Of a DNA stretch of 52,794 bases, positions 43,173 through 52,785 are shown piece by piece; positions within the stretch are counted from its first letter, which is position 1; each line of letters begins with the position of its first letter. A program made the position numbers and the translations under genes. Source of the stretch: Chitinophaga pinensis (GTDB lineage: Bacteria; Bacteroidota; Bacteroidia; Chitinophagales; UBA10324); assembly GCA_945892775.1 (NCBI GenBank), contig CAMDDP010000021.1, positions 1-52,794 on the forward strand. The letters are read 5' to 3'. The notes beneath the pieces are model-generated. The model was not told the DNA's origin. It worked only from the letters and a program-made list of their open reading frames with translations, and did not search any database.

Positions 43173-46100
43173 TTAAGCCATGTTTTCATTATTCCTAACT
43201 TTAACCATGTAACCAATTGATGGTTTCACATGCAATTCAGCAAGTACATGGTAGTTGCGTTCGTCTTCTCTTGTTTTTGCAACTGCTGTTTCTTTATTGT
43301 TTACATCACCAAACACAATGGCATCAGCAGGGCAAGCAGACTGACAAGCTGTTTTTGCTTCACCATCCATTAATGGTCTGTCTTGTTTCTTTGCATTCAA
43401 TTTGGCATCCTGTAATTTTTGAACACAGAAACTGCATTTTTCAATTACTCCTCTTGACCGTACAGTTACATCCGGATTCAAAACCATGCGGGTTAAATCG
43501 TCAATCATCATTGCTACACCTTGGCTCTTATTGTAAGTATTCCAAGGGAAACTATCTGCAGTTGTATAATCGAACCAGTTGAAGCGGCGAACTTTATACG
43601 GGCAGTTGTTTGCGCAATATCTTGTTCCGATGCAACGGTTGTAAGTCATTTGATTTAAGCCCTCACTGCTGTGATTGGTAGCTGCAACCGGACAAACATT
43701 TTCGCAAGGCGCATTTTCGCAGTGCTGACAAAGCATTGGTTGGTGAACTACTTCAATGTCTTCCCAATCTTTTACATCGTCATATTGATTGCCAAGACCA
43801 ATTGCATTTGAGTGCGATTCTTTTGTAACTCTTTCTTTCTCTCCAGCAAATGAATAGTAACGGTCAATACGAATCCAATGCATTTCATGAACACGACGAA
43901 CTTCATCTTTTCCAACAACAGGAACATTATTCTCAGAAGAACATGCAACCTGACAAGCACTGCATCCGATGCATGAATTCAGATCAATGTTCATTCCCCA
44001 ACGCAGACCCTCGTACTTATGTAAATTCTGTGGATATAATGTTACTCCATCAATTTTTTCAAATTCTTCAGCGGAGTGGTTTCCTGATTTTGGATTCTTC
44101 TTATATTCAGAAAGTGTAGTTTGCTGAATAATATTTCTACCCTCAATAGTTCCGTGTGTTTGAGTGATTGCTAATTCATATTTATTGCCGGTTGGTTTTA
44201 CAATAACTTTTGAATTTGAATAGCTTATTGTATCGCCACTCATTGAAACAAAAGGATAAACATTTTTTCCAACTCCGTTTCCGGCACGACCACATTTTTC
44301 GCGACCTAAACCAACTGCAACTGCAATAGTATTATTTGCGATTCCAGGTTGAAGCACTACAGGTAATTCTAATTTGAAATCGCCTGCACTTACTTCAATC
44401 ATATCACCTTCAACCAGATTATTTTCTTTTGCATAAGGTACAGGAATCATGGCAACTGTATCCCAAACCACTTTAGTAACAGGGTCAGGGTTTTCCAATA
44501 ACCATGGATTGTTCGCATACTTACCATTTCCCAATCCAACGGATTCGAAAATCACCAATTCCATTCCATCCGACTTCTTTCCACCTAAACCAGAAGCAGC
44601 AGCATTTACATCTCCTGAAAATGCGGAAGCAGTTGCTGTTGCAGCATCTTTTTCGTACACACCTATACGAATACAATTATCCCAAAAAGATTGAAAATTT
44701 GTTTCCTGGGTTTGAGTCGGGAAAACATTTTTCTCCCAGTTCTTTTTAATAAGAGTTGAATAATCATCAGCACTATCCATCCATTTCAATAAACTATCAG
44801 CTGCTTGTCGGGTATTAAATATTGGATTGATGCAGGGCTGACTTAAACTGTACTTGCCTAATTTTACTTCGGCATCGTTCCAGCTTTCGAGATAGTGATT
44901 ATCAGGTAAATGATACTTTACCAATGAAGTTGTTTCATCAGTTCTATCGTTGAAAGAAATGGTGAGACCAACTTTTTTCAAAGTTTCACTGAATTTTTTT
45001 CCTTTCGAGAAACTATAAACAGGGTTTGAATTATAAATGATTAAAGCATCTACCGAACCTGCTTCCATTTCGGAAACCAAATCAGAAAAATCTTTATCAT
45101 TTCCCTGAGAAAAATTTGTGTAATTATCTAAATCAATGGTACTGCCGTAATTGCCAAGCATATCATTAATGGCATTCACTAAAATCTGTGAATTGGTATC
45201 GTTTGAACCGCATACAACTAATGATGCACCTTTATTGGCCCACATTTCTGCTGCTGCTTTGTTCAACGATTTGCCTGCTTTGTCAGAAATTTTTCCACCT
45301 GAAACTCCGGATTTGCCAGCGAAACCGGCAATCATATTGTAAAGCGCAATAATTGCTTCACCTTCTTCTGATGGTTTTATTGCTATTCTTTTATCAGCAT
45401 TCGTTCCGGTTAATGATACATTGGATTCAAACTGATAGTGGCGCGACATTTCAGCTTTTGCCTTCGATACTTTTCTGTTGGTTACATATTGCTTGGTGAA
45501 TTCTGTAGGAGAAATCCATGTGCCGAGAAAATCAGCGGCGAATGAAACTATCACTTTTGCTTTATCGAAATTATATCCGGGAATTACACGCTTGCCAAAA
45601 CTTTTTTCATTGGCAGAAATCATTCCTGCATTTGACATTGGTTCGAAAACAATATGCTTTGTGTTTCCATAATATGTTCCGAAATCGGCAATCAGATTTT
45701 TTGTTGAAGGACTTAAAACAGTAGAAGAAAGAATGCGGATGTTTCCTCCCTTGGTTTTAATTGCCGACAATTGATTTTTAATATCTGAATCAGCGGTTGT
45801 CCATTCTACCGGTTTGCGGTCCTTTTCAGGGGCAGCAGTTCTTGCCTTATCATACAATGAAAGAATGGAAGCCTGCGCGCGTGCACTTGTTCCACCTTTT
45901 GTAACTGTTGAATTTGAATTTCCTTCAATTTTAATCGGGCGACCATCTCTTGTTTTTACAAGAATGCTGCAATAATCAGAACCATCAGCATAAGTAGATG
46001 CATAATAATTTGCAAGACCCGGTACAATTTCTTCTGGCTTAATAACATAAGGTATTGCCTGTCGAACCGGTATTTTACAACTTGCTGCAACAGTGGCTGC

Positions 46101-46280
46101 TGTTACACTGAACCCAAGCAATTTTAAAAAGTCGCGGCGCGCTCTTGGCTTTTGAACAAAATTGCTGTTAAAGATTTCCTCAATCGGAAGTTCTTCAGCA
46201 AATTCTTTGTCGCGCTCATGAATAAACTCCGGTGTTTCTTCTAATTCAGCGAGACCTTTCCAATATGATTTATTTTCCAT
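43173..46280 (-). CDS. actB: alternative complex III iron-sulfur/molybdopterin-oxidoreductase-like subunit ActB
   Basis: 1035 aa. A twin-arginine signal with a lipobox (RRDFLKLLGFSVTAATVAASCK, residues ~49-70) sends it to the periplasm, probably lipid-anchored. Residues ~80-740 resemble a Mo-bis-MGD oxidoreductase without an obvious cofactor ligand, as is normal for ActB. The last ~280 residues are the ferredoxin-like domain with four cysteine groups: CIGCSACQVACSSENN, CQHCENAPCENVCP, CIGTRYCANNCPYKVRRF and CSFCVQKLQ with a later CQSACPAD. It is the electron wire between the ActC quinol site and the ActA hemes. Confidence 0.95.
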   Translation of the reverse strand: MENKSYWKGLAELEETPEFIHERDKEFAEELPIEEIFNSNFVQKPRARRDFLKLLGFSVTAATVAASCKIPVRQAIPYVIKPEEIVPGLANYYASTYADGSDYCSILVKTRDGRPIKIEGNSNSTVTKGGTSARAQASILSLYDKARTAAPEKDRKPVEWTTADSDIKNQLSAIKTKGGNIRILSSTVLSPSTKNLIADFGTYYGNTKHIVFEPMSNAGMISANEKSFGKRVIPGYNFDKAKVIVSFAADFLGTWISPTEFTKQYVTNRKVSKAKAEMSRHYQFESNVSLTGTNADKRIAIKPSEEGEAIIALYNMIAGFAGKSGVSGGKISDKAGKSLNKAAAEMWANKGASLVVCGSNDTNSQILVNAINDMLGNYGSTIDLDNYTNFSQGNDKDFSDLVSEMEAGSVDALIIYNSNPVYSFSKGKKFSETLKKVGLTISFNDRTDETTSLVKYHLPDNHYLESWNDAEVKLGKYSLSQPCINPIFNTRQAADSLLKWMDSADDYSTLIKKNWEKNVFPTQTQETNFQSFWDNCIRIGVYEKDAATATASAFSGDVNAAASGLGGKKSDGMELVIFESVGLGNGKYANNPWLLENPDPVTKVVWDTVAMIPVPYAKENNLVEGDMIEVSAGDFKLELPVVLQPGIANNTIAVAVGLGREKCGRAGNGVGKNVYPFVSMSGDTISYSNSKVIVKPTGNKYELAITQTHGTIEGRNIIQQTTLSEYKKNPKSGNHSAEEFEKIDGVTLYPQNLHKYEGLRWGMNIDLNSCIGCSACQVACSSENNVPVVGKDEVRRVHEMHWIRIDRYYSFAGEKERVTKESHSNAIGLGNQYDDVKDWEDIEVVHQPMLCQHCENAPCENVCPVAATNHSSEGLNQMTYNRCIGTRYCANNCPYKVRRFNWFDYTTADSFPWNTYNKSQGVAMMIDDLTRMVLNPDVTVRSRGVIEKCSFCVQKLQDAKLNAKKQDRPLMDGEAKTACQSACPADAIVFGDVNNKETAVAKTREDERNYHVLAELHVKPSIGYMVKVRNNENMA

Positions 46281-46314
46281 CCACTGTTATTTTACAACTG
46301 GGGTTTCAAAATTT

Positions 46315-47562
46315 TTAATAGTGACATTTTTGACATTCCGTTCCACCTAAATCACCTTCTGTTACATGTTTAATTTTTCCAGTTTTCAACTCATCATGTA
46401 ATCTTGAAAACAATGGTTCGTAGTATTTGTTTTGTTCGAATGTGGTTCCGGTTGTTCGATGACAGTTAACACACCAGCCCATTGAAAGACTTGAGAATTG
46501 TTTCACCTCATCCATGGTTTCAATTGGGCCATGACAGGTTTGGCATGCCACCTCTCCGGCTTTCACATGTTGTGAGTGATTAAAGTAAACATGGTCGGGA
46601 AGGTTATGAATTTTAACCCACTTGATTGGTTGGTTATTATCATAAGCAGCATAGATTTTTGCAATTTCAGTAGTGCCTGTTATTGGTCCTTCTTTAACAG
46701 CCTTGTGGCAATTCATGCAAACACTTACTGATGGGATTGAAGCAATTTTACTTTTCTCGGCACCGGAATGACAATACAAACAATTGATTTGATTTTGTCC
46801 AGCGTGAATTTTATGTGAGAATTTTATTGGCTGTACAGGTTGGTAATTGCGACTTCGGCCTAACCCTTGTCCTTCTTTCACCATCCAGTATCCAAGAAAC
46901 ATCACACACATGAATAACATTAAGGCAACATTTCCTTTTGTGAATATGGCTCTGAAGAATGGGCGCTCTTCAGGAATTTCTTCTCCTTCTTTTTCTCCGG
47001 CATAACGACGAAGATTATTATTGATTCGGAAAATTAAAAAACTTAAACCGGCCAGAGTAACAACTACCACCCAAAGAATTCCGGTATAACTATCTGCACT
47101 CTCTTCGGTTGCACCAGTAGCGCCGCCAGTTGGTGCGCTTGCAACTACAGGAACTTTATTACTTGCATCAGCGATATAGGCAATAATTGATTTTATATCG
47201 TCATCGGTGAATGACAAAAACTGAGTCATGCTCGCCTTTTTGTATTCTTCAAAAATGGCAATCGCATCTTTATCTCCGGTTGCACGAAAAGCAACATTGT
47301 TTCGTATCCAGCTGATTAACCATGCCTCAGATCTTTTCTTATCAATATTTTTTAATGATGGACCAACGAGCACCTGATCTTTATCAGGAGTAACATGGCA
47401 CGAACGACAGTTGTTTGCATACAGCTTTTGGCCATCAGCAACACTTACCGCTGCATTTGAATTTGAAAGACTAAAGGAAAAAAGAAAAGAAAGCAGTATA
47501 AGCAATCTGGCAGAAACCCCTGTAAACTCAGCAATCCGCGAGGGCTTGTAGTAAAATGTCAT
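46315..47562 (-). CDS. actA: alternative complex III multiheme cytochrome subunit ActA (six heme motifs)
   Basis: 415 aa. A signal (LLILLSFLFSFSLSNSNA) is followed by a monoheme cytochrome c domain with CRSCH near residue 52, a single membrane helix (ILWVVVVTLAGLSFLIF), a second hydrophobic segment, then a class III-like region with CLYCH, CMNCH, CQTCH, CVNCH and the C-terminal CQKCH: six CxxCH motifs in all. It takes electrons from ActB. The start at 47562 is supported by a perfect -7 box 24 nt upstream. The frame extends to 47661, but that longer start would precede the box and add no conserved sequence. Confidence 0.93.
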   Translation of the reverse strand: MTFYYKPSRIAEFTGVSARLLILLSFLFSFSLSNSNAAVSVADGQKLYANNCRSCHVTPDKDQVLVGPSLKNIDKKRSEAWLISWIRNNVAFRATGDKDAIAIFEEYKKASMTQFLSFTDDDIKSIIAYIADASNKVPVVASAPTGGATGATEESADSYTGILWVVVVTLAGLSFLIFRINNNLRRYAGEKEGEEIPEERPFFRAIFTKGNVALMLFMCVMFLGYWMVKEGQGLGRSRNYQPVQPIKFSHKIHAGQNQINCLYCHSGAEKSKIASIPSVSVCMNCHKAVKEGPITGTTEIAKIYAAYDNNQPIKWVKIHNLPDHVYFNHSQHVKAGEVACQTCHGPIETMDEVKQFSSLSMGWCVNCHRTTGTTFEQNKYYEPLFSRLHDELKTGKIKHVTEGDLGGTECQKCHY

Positions 47563-47585
47563 GCGGCCTATTTTTTTTAATGGTG

Positions 47586-47594
47586 GCAAAAATA
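47586..47594 (-). promoter_or_regulatory. -7 box (TATTTTTGC) at the head of the act-cta operon
   Basis: Perfect TAnnTTTGC match, 24 nt upstream of the actA ATG at 47562. The -33 TTG is not at the usual spacing. It may drive up to 15 genes down to 32280. Confidence 0.5.
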
Positions 47595-47853
47595 TAAAGG
47601 CAAGTGACCTTTTTACATTCTCGTGACAAAATATTTTAACACAACTAATATTCACGGCCATTTTTATATAATAATATGAATGTCTTTTTTTATATAAAAA
47701 AAAATAATTACTTGTAAATAATTGATGTATAGATGTTTAAGAATAAACAAAAAACATTTTTAATTTTTACCGTCTTTTTTTTGATGCCTAATTTTCTTAA
47801 TAATATTTTTTATTTTAGACTTAATCTAAGGTTATAAACATCGTTTTAAATAA
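47595..47853. other. AT-rich divergent intergenic region between actA and the lipoprotein gene
   Basis: The gap between the two genes is 336 bp. It contains A/T runs, a twice-repeated TTTTTATATA (near 47660 and 47685), and the two promoters listed separately. I see no RNA gene, hairpin or further coding frame. Confidence 0.5.
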
Positions 47854-47881
47854 TTTGCATGGAATTTGCAATTATCCTTGC
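47854..47881 (+). promoter_or_regulatory. probable promoter of the 389-aa lipoprotein gene
   Basis: TTTG (47854-47857), 15 nt, then TATCCTTGC (47873-47881, one mismatch to TAnnTTTGC). The spacer is shorter than the consensus 19-21. The ATG is 17 nt further on at 47899. Confidence 0.4.
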
Positions 47882-47898
47882 ACTAAATAAAATAATTT

Positions 47899-49068
47899 AT
47901 GAAAAAGATTTTTCTACTTTTTTTTTCAATCATATTTTTAACAAGTTGCGCTAGCATTAAAAAAGAATTACGGAATGGAAATTATGACTCAGCTTTTGAA
48001 AAAGCACTAAAGCGTGTCAAGAATAATCAGGGTAAAGATAAGTATGCCGTTTTGCTTGAAGCGGCTTCAGACAAAGCATATAACCGTGATATAAAACAGA
48101 TTGAGTACTGGAAAAAAGAAGGTGAACCTTCGCATTTGGTAGATATTTATTATTTACTAAATGGTATTCATTACAGGCATAATGCTGTTGAACCGGTAGT
48201 TCCATTGCATATCACAAGCAAAAAAAGAGATGCGGTTTTTAAAAATGTAAATGACGAAGATTTGATTGCTGCAAAAACTAAGGCCGCTGATTATTTGTAT
48301 GCTCATGCAACAAAAAAACTAGTGGGCATGAATCGATACGATGCCCGCGAAGCATATGATGAATTCATTAAGGTAAAAGAATTTTTTTCAGGATTCAGAG
48401 ATGTCGATGCTCAAATTCAAAATGCTTATGCAAAAGGAATTTCCCATGTGATATTGAATGTTGTAAATGTTTCTAATGCAATTATGCCCGCTGCTTTAGA
48501 AAAACAATTAACCACTATTGATTTGGTTGGAATGAATTCTTTTTGGGTGAAGTTTGACACTAAAGCCAATCAAAAAACTACTTACGATTATAGAGTAATG
48601 GTTCACTTAGTTAAAATTGATGCCGGCCCCGAACAGGTTTTAAGCGACAAACATACAGATACAAAAAAAGTTGAAGATGGGTTTGAATATGTGTTAGATG
48701 CAAAAGGAAATGTAAAAAAGGATAGCTTGGGAAATGATATGAAAATAAAAAAATACAAAACCATTGCCTGTGATTTAGTAGAAACCTTGCAGAAAAAAGA
48801 TGGATTGGTTGGAGCCACTGTTGATTTTTATACTGCGCAAAACGAATTGATTTATTCGTACCCCATTAGCGGAATGAGTCATTGGCAATTTGCCAGCGCT
48901 GTTGCCATTGGTGATTTGAAAGCGCTCACTGATGCGAGTCGCGCAAAACTCACACACACTGTTCCTTCGCCCTTTGTTTCAGATGAAGAAATTGTAATGA
49001 TGGCGGGTGAACAATTGAAACCTTATTTAAAAAGTGCAATTGAAAACAATCGGTATTTGTTAAAGTAG
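47899..49068 (+). CDS. lipoprotein of unknown function
   Basis: 389 aa. The signal KKIFLLFFSIIFLTSCASIKK has a good lipobox (LTSC, Cys ~17), so it should be lipid-anchored in the envelope. The first ~130 residues are helical and repeat-like (ELRNGNYDSAFEKALKRVKNN, KAADYLYAHATKKLVGMNRYDAREAYDEFIKVKEFF), suggesting TPR-like helical hairpins. The second half is predicted beta-rich (TTIDLVGMNSFWVKFDT, DYRVMVHLVKIDAGPEQVL) with a charged Lys/Asp segment. I do not recognise the family. It is a single-gene unit convergent with atpC. Confidence 0.72.
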   Translation: MKKIFLLFFSIIFLTSCASIKKELRNGNYDSAFEKALKRVKNNQGKDKYAVLLEAASDKAYNRDIKQIEYWKKEGEPSHLVDIYYLLNGIHYRHNAVEPVVPLHITSKKRDAVFKNVNDEDLIAAKTKAADYLYAHATKKLVGMNRYDAREAYDEFIKVKEFFSGFRDVDAQIQNAYAKGISHVILNVVNVSNAIMPAALEKQLTTIDLVGMNSFWVKFDTKANQKTTYDYRVMVHLVKIDAGPEQVLSDKHTDTKKVEDGFEYVLDAKGNVKKDSLGNDMKIKKYKTIACDLVETLQKKDGLVGATVDFYTAQNELIYSYPISGMSHWQFASAVAIGDLKALTDASRAKLTHTVPSPFVSDEEIVMMAGEQLKPYLKSAIENNRYLLK

Positions 49069-49198
49069 ATAATTAATTTGACTAATGAAATATTTCCGCT
49101 TGCAGCCTATTTGGTAAAACAGATATTTAGTTGGTAGAAATGACTAAATCAATTGCCATATTATCCTCAACATTTCTAAATGACTATAATTATAAAAA

Positions 49199-49224
49199 AA
49201 GCGCTTTCTTTTCAAAAAGCGCTT
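49199..49224. terminator. bidirectional terminator between the lipoprotein gene and atpC
   Basis: Stem AAGCGCTTT / AAAGCGCTT (9 bp) with an 8-nt loop, flanked by T7 on the plus side and A7 on the left, so it works for both convergent genes. Confidence 0.8.
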
Positions 49225-49250
49225 CATTTTTTTATCTAAAAAAATTTTTT

Positions 49251-49496
49251 TTATGATTGTAACCCTTCAACAAGTACAGTTACTTTATTATCTACTACTT
49301 CAACAAAGCCACCCTTAACTTTAAAGTTAGTGGTTGTTTTATCATGATCTATTTTAATATTTCCTTCTTTCAAACTACTAATCATTGGAGCATGGTTATT
49401 CAAAACCTGAAACACACCATTAGTTCCCTGCATTTGAACGGCCGTGGCTTCACCTGAAAAAACTTTTTGCTCTGGAGTAATTATTTCTAATTGCAT
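49251..49496 (-). CDS. atpC: F1F0 ATP synthase epsilon subunit, short form
   Basis: 81 aa, corresponding to the N-terminal beta sandwich only (LEIITPEQKVFSGEATAVQMQGTNGVFQVLNNHAPMI, with KGGFVEVVDNKVTVLVEG at the end). The C-terminal two-helix domain that inhibits ATP hydrolysis in E. coli (another ~50 residues) is absent, as is usual in Bacteroidota. It follows atpD by 18 nt. The remaining ATP synthase genes are not in the window. Confidence 0.93.
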   Translation of the reverse strand: MQLEIITPEQKVFSGEATAVQMQGTNGVFQVLNNHAPMISSLKEGNIKIDHDKTTTNFKVKGGFVEVVDNKVTVLVEGLQS

Positions 49497-49514
49497 TTTA
49501 AAAAATTTTTGGTG

Positions 49515-51035
<1,521 letters not shown>

Positions 51036-51046
51036 TTAAAAGTGGC

Positions 51047-51055
51047 GCAAAAGTA
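51047..51055 (-). promoter_or_regulatory. -7 box (TACTTTTGC) for atpD-atpC
   Basis: Perfect TAnnTTTGC match with a ~24-nt predicted leader to the atpD ATG. The -33 position now lies in the recombinase-remnant side of the gap and shows no TTG. Confidence 0.5.
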
Positions 51056-51084
51056 ACAACCGAAGCGAAAGAAAAAAATGTGAT

Positions 51085-51321
51085 TTGAAGTTTGAAAAGA
51101 AAAGAGAAATGTATTCCACCGGAAGTATTCAAAATATTTTTAGAGATACAGTTGAGAAAATAAAAATAACCATGAAGATTAGTGTTCATTAACTTCTAGA
51201 TAGTTTTGCTACCCACTTACTTTTAAACAGAACCAATTTGAGATACATTAAAAGTTTATTGGGACACACAAACACTAACCCCACTGAAATATTCACGCTT
51301 CTAACAACAAAGGGGTTTTAA
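51085..51321 (+). pseudogene. remnant of a tyrosine recombinase/integrase C-terminal catalytic domain
   Basis: Reading the frame that ends at the TAA at 51319-51321 gives an unmistakable XerC/D-type tail. It contains YSTGSIQNIFRD, then VH-stop-LLDSFATHLL, LRYIKSLLGH and NPTEIFTLL, matching the family pattern HTLRHSFATHLL...LRYIQ-LLGH...TTEIYTHV. It is broken: there is an in-frame TAA at 51190-51192, the box II Arg is Leu, the following His is Asp, and the nucleophilic Tyr of TEIY is Phe. The N-terminal domain and the first catalytic Arg are absent. It lies between the atpD promoter and the GH99-like gene and indicates an old integration. Confidence 0.8.
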
Positions 51322-51337
51322 CACCGCGCAGTAGCTC

Positions 51338-51384
51338 CCTAAGGTAATTAATAAGTTCCTTGGGTAATCAAGATATCTAAAAAA
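51338..51384. repeat. imperfect direct repeat, left copy, upstream of the GH99-like gene
   Basis: Begins CCTAAGGTAATTAATAAGT and ends AGATATCTAAAAAA. A copy of the same order and spacing occurs at 52580-52628 after the gene, with roughly three quarters of the positions shared when a small gap is allowed. Confidence 0.5.
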
Positions 51385-51389
51385 TAAAT

Positions 51390-52568
51390 GTGAATTTTTT
51401 AAAAATGAAAAAAAGTATGCGCCTACCTCTTAAGCTTCTCATAAGGACACAAGAAAAACCCTACTTCCAAATAAACACAAGTCCCATTTTATTGTTGATT
51501 CCAACGATTCTGTTGTTTTTATTCTGCCTTACTCAAGCTTATGGGCAAAAAACCAAGTTAAATTACAACGCAATTTGTTTTTATTACAACTGGTATGGAT
51601 CCGTAAAAGTTGATGGAAGCCCGTGGCATTGGGAACATCCAATTATGCCACAAAACGATAAAGATACCACAAGCGGATTTTATCCCGCAAACGGAAATAT
51701 AGGCGCAAATTATTATCCTGAAGCAGGAGAATATAGTAGTGCAGATTCCGCAGTGATTGAAAAGCATATGCAACAAATTGCTTCTGCAGGAATTGGTGTT
51801 ATTGCAGTTACTTGGTTAGGGCAAGATGATTACACCTATAAAAGTGTTCCCTTGATTCTAAATGCCGCAAACCGTTACCGCATTAAAGTTTGTTTTCAGA
51901 TAGAACCCTGTGTTCGGAAATCAGCTCTTGCGACTAGAAATGCCGTGGAATTTTTAATTACACAGTTTGGCAAACACCCTGCATTTTTTAAAAATACGGA
52001 AACAAATAAGCCCCTGTTTTTTGTCTACGATTCATATGTGATTGCAGCAAGCGATTGGAAGGATGTTTTTGGAATAAATGGTAAAAACACGATTCGTAAT
52101 ACTTTTTTTGATGCAGATATGATTGGACTTTGGGTTACTAAGGATGAACAGAAGTTTTTTCTGGAATCAGGATTTGATGGCTTTTACACCTACTTTGCTG
52201 CCTCAAACTTTACGTATGGTTCATCACCAGCTAATTGGCCTCAACTAAAAAAATGGGCAGATGAAAATGCTAAAATTTTTATCCCTTCTGTTGGCCCCGG
52301 ATACATTGATGATAGAGTAAGACCTTGGAATGCAAAAAATACAAAAAGTAGAGAGAACGGCGCTTACTACGATCGTATGTTTCAAGCTGCATTAGATAGT
52401 AAAGCAAATTGGATTGGTATCACTTCGTTTAATGAATGGCACGAGGGAACACAAATTGAACCTGCTAAGCCATTTATGCATGGAAATTTTAAATACGAAG
52501 ATTACCAAACGCAGAAACCTGACTTTTACTTATTGAAAACAAAGTTTTGGCTTAGAAAATTTAAGTAA
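51390..52568 (+). CDS. GH99-type endo-alpha-1,2-mannosidase-like protein
   Basis: 392 aa. After an N-terminal hydrophobic signal/anchor (PILLLIPTILLFLFCLTQAYGQ, ~32-53) the protein follows the GH99 barrel: AICFYYNWYGSVKVDGSPWHWEHP, NIGANYYPEAGEYSSAD, then GIGVIAVTWLGQDD, and near the C-terminus TSFNEWHEGTQIEPA with the two family glutamates at residues 349 and 352. GH99 enzymes cut internal alpha-mannosidic links in N-glycans or yeast mannan. The end (FYLLKTKFWLRKFK) has no T9SS domain, so the protein is probably periplasmic or anchored. Several N-terminal ATGs (51390, 51405, 51417) could start it. It is not within a visible polysaccharide utilisation locus. Confidence 0.85.
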   Translation: MNFLKMKKSMRLPLKLLIRTQEKPYFQINTSPILLLIPTILLFLFCLTQAYGQKTKLNYNAICFYYNWYGSVKVDGSPWHWEHPIMPQNDKDTTSGFYPANGNIGANYYPEAGEYSSADSAVIEKHMQQIASAGIGVIAVTWLGQDDYTYKSVPLILNAANRYRIKVCFQIEPCVRKSALATRNAVEFLITQFGKHPAFFKNTETNKPLFFVYDSYVIAASDWKDVFGINGKNTIRNTFFDADMIGLWVTKDEQKFFLESGFDGFYTYFAASNFTYGSSPANWPQLKKWADENAKIFIPSVGPGYIDDRVRPWNAKNTKSRENGAYYDRMFQAALDSKANWIGITSFNEWHEGTQIEPAKPFMHGNFKYEDYQTQKPDFYLLKTKFWLRKFK

Positions 52569-52579
52569 ATGAAGCATTG

Positions 52580-52628
52580 CCTTAGGTAATTAAAAAGTCC
52601 GTTGGACAATTTTGAATATCTAAAAAAA
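52580..52628. repeat. imperfect direct repeat, right copy, downstream of the GH99-like gene
   Basis: Begins CCTTAGGTAATTAAAAAGT and ends GAATATCTAAAAAAA, a degenerate copy of 51338-51384 in the same orientation. Confidence 0.5.
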
Positions 52629-52694
52629 ACCGACCTCCAAACAGCAACCCTTTAAGTAAAATACAATCACCTTTAGATAAACTTTTAAAAAAAA

Positions 52695-52785
52695 TATACG
52701 CTACTCGGTAAATGAAAGAAGTAGCGCATATCCAACGCATTTAAGTTGGATATGCGCTACAATTATTATATTTATAGCGCATATT
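52695..52785. repeat. nested palindromic array at the right window edge
   Basis: Four related arms are seen. Arm A is ATATACGCTAC (52695-52705). Arm B is GTAGCGCATATCCAAC (52722-52737). Arm B' is GTTGGATATGCGCTAC (52746-52761), the perfect 16-bp complement of B across an 8-nt loop. Arm A' is TAGCGCATAT (52776-52785). A can pair with B, and B' can pair with A', so the site can fold as one large or two smaller hairpins. The whole is nearly symmetrical about 52741. It may be a REP-like element, an IS end or a recombination site. Confidence 0.7.

Noticed and set aside
43217-43582. Plus-strand open frame of 121 codons inside actB
   Set aside because: It is a shadow of a strongly conserved gene in the opposite frame and encodes a low-complexity His/Leu-rich peptide without family features.
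32280-47562. The act-cta cluster as a novel system
   Set aside because: Gene order and subunits match the known alternative complex III and aa3-type oxidase supercomplex of Bacteroidota; only details were listed as findings.
47563-47661. Longer start for actA
   Set aside because: It precedes the -7 box at 47586-47594 and adds sequence without conserved features ahead of a good signal peptide.
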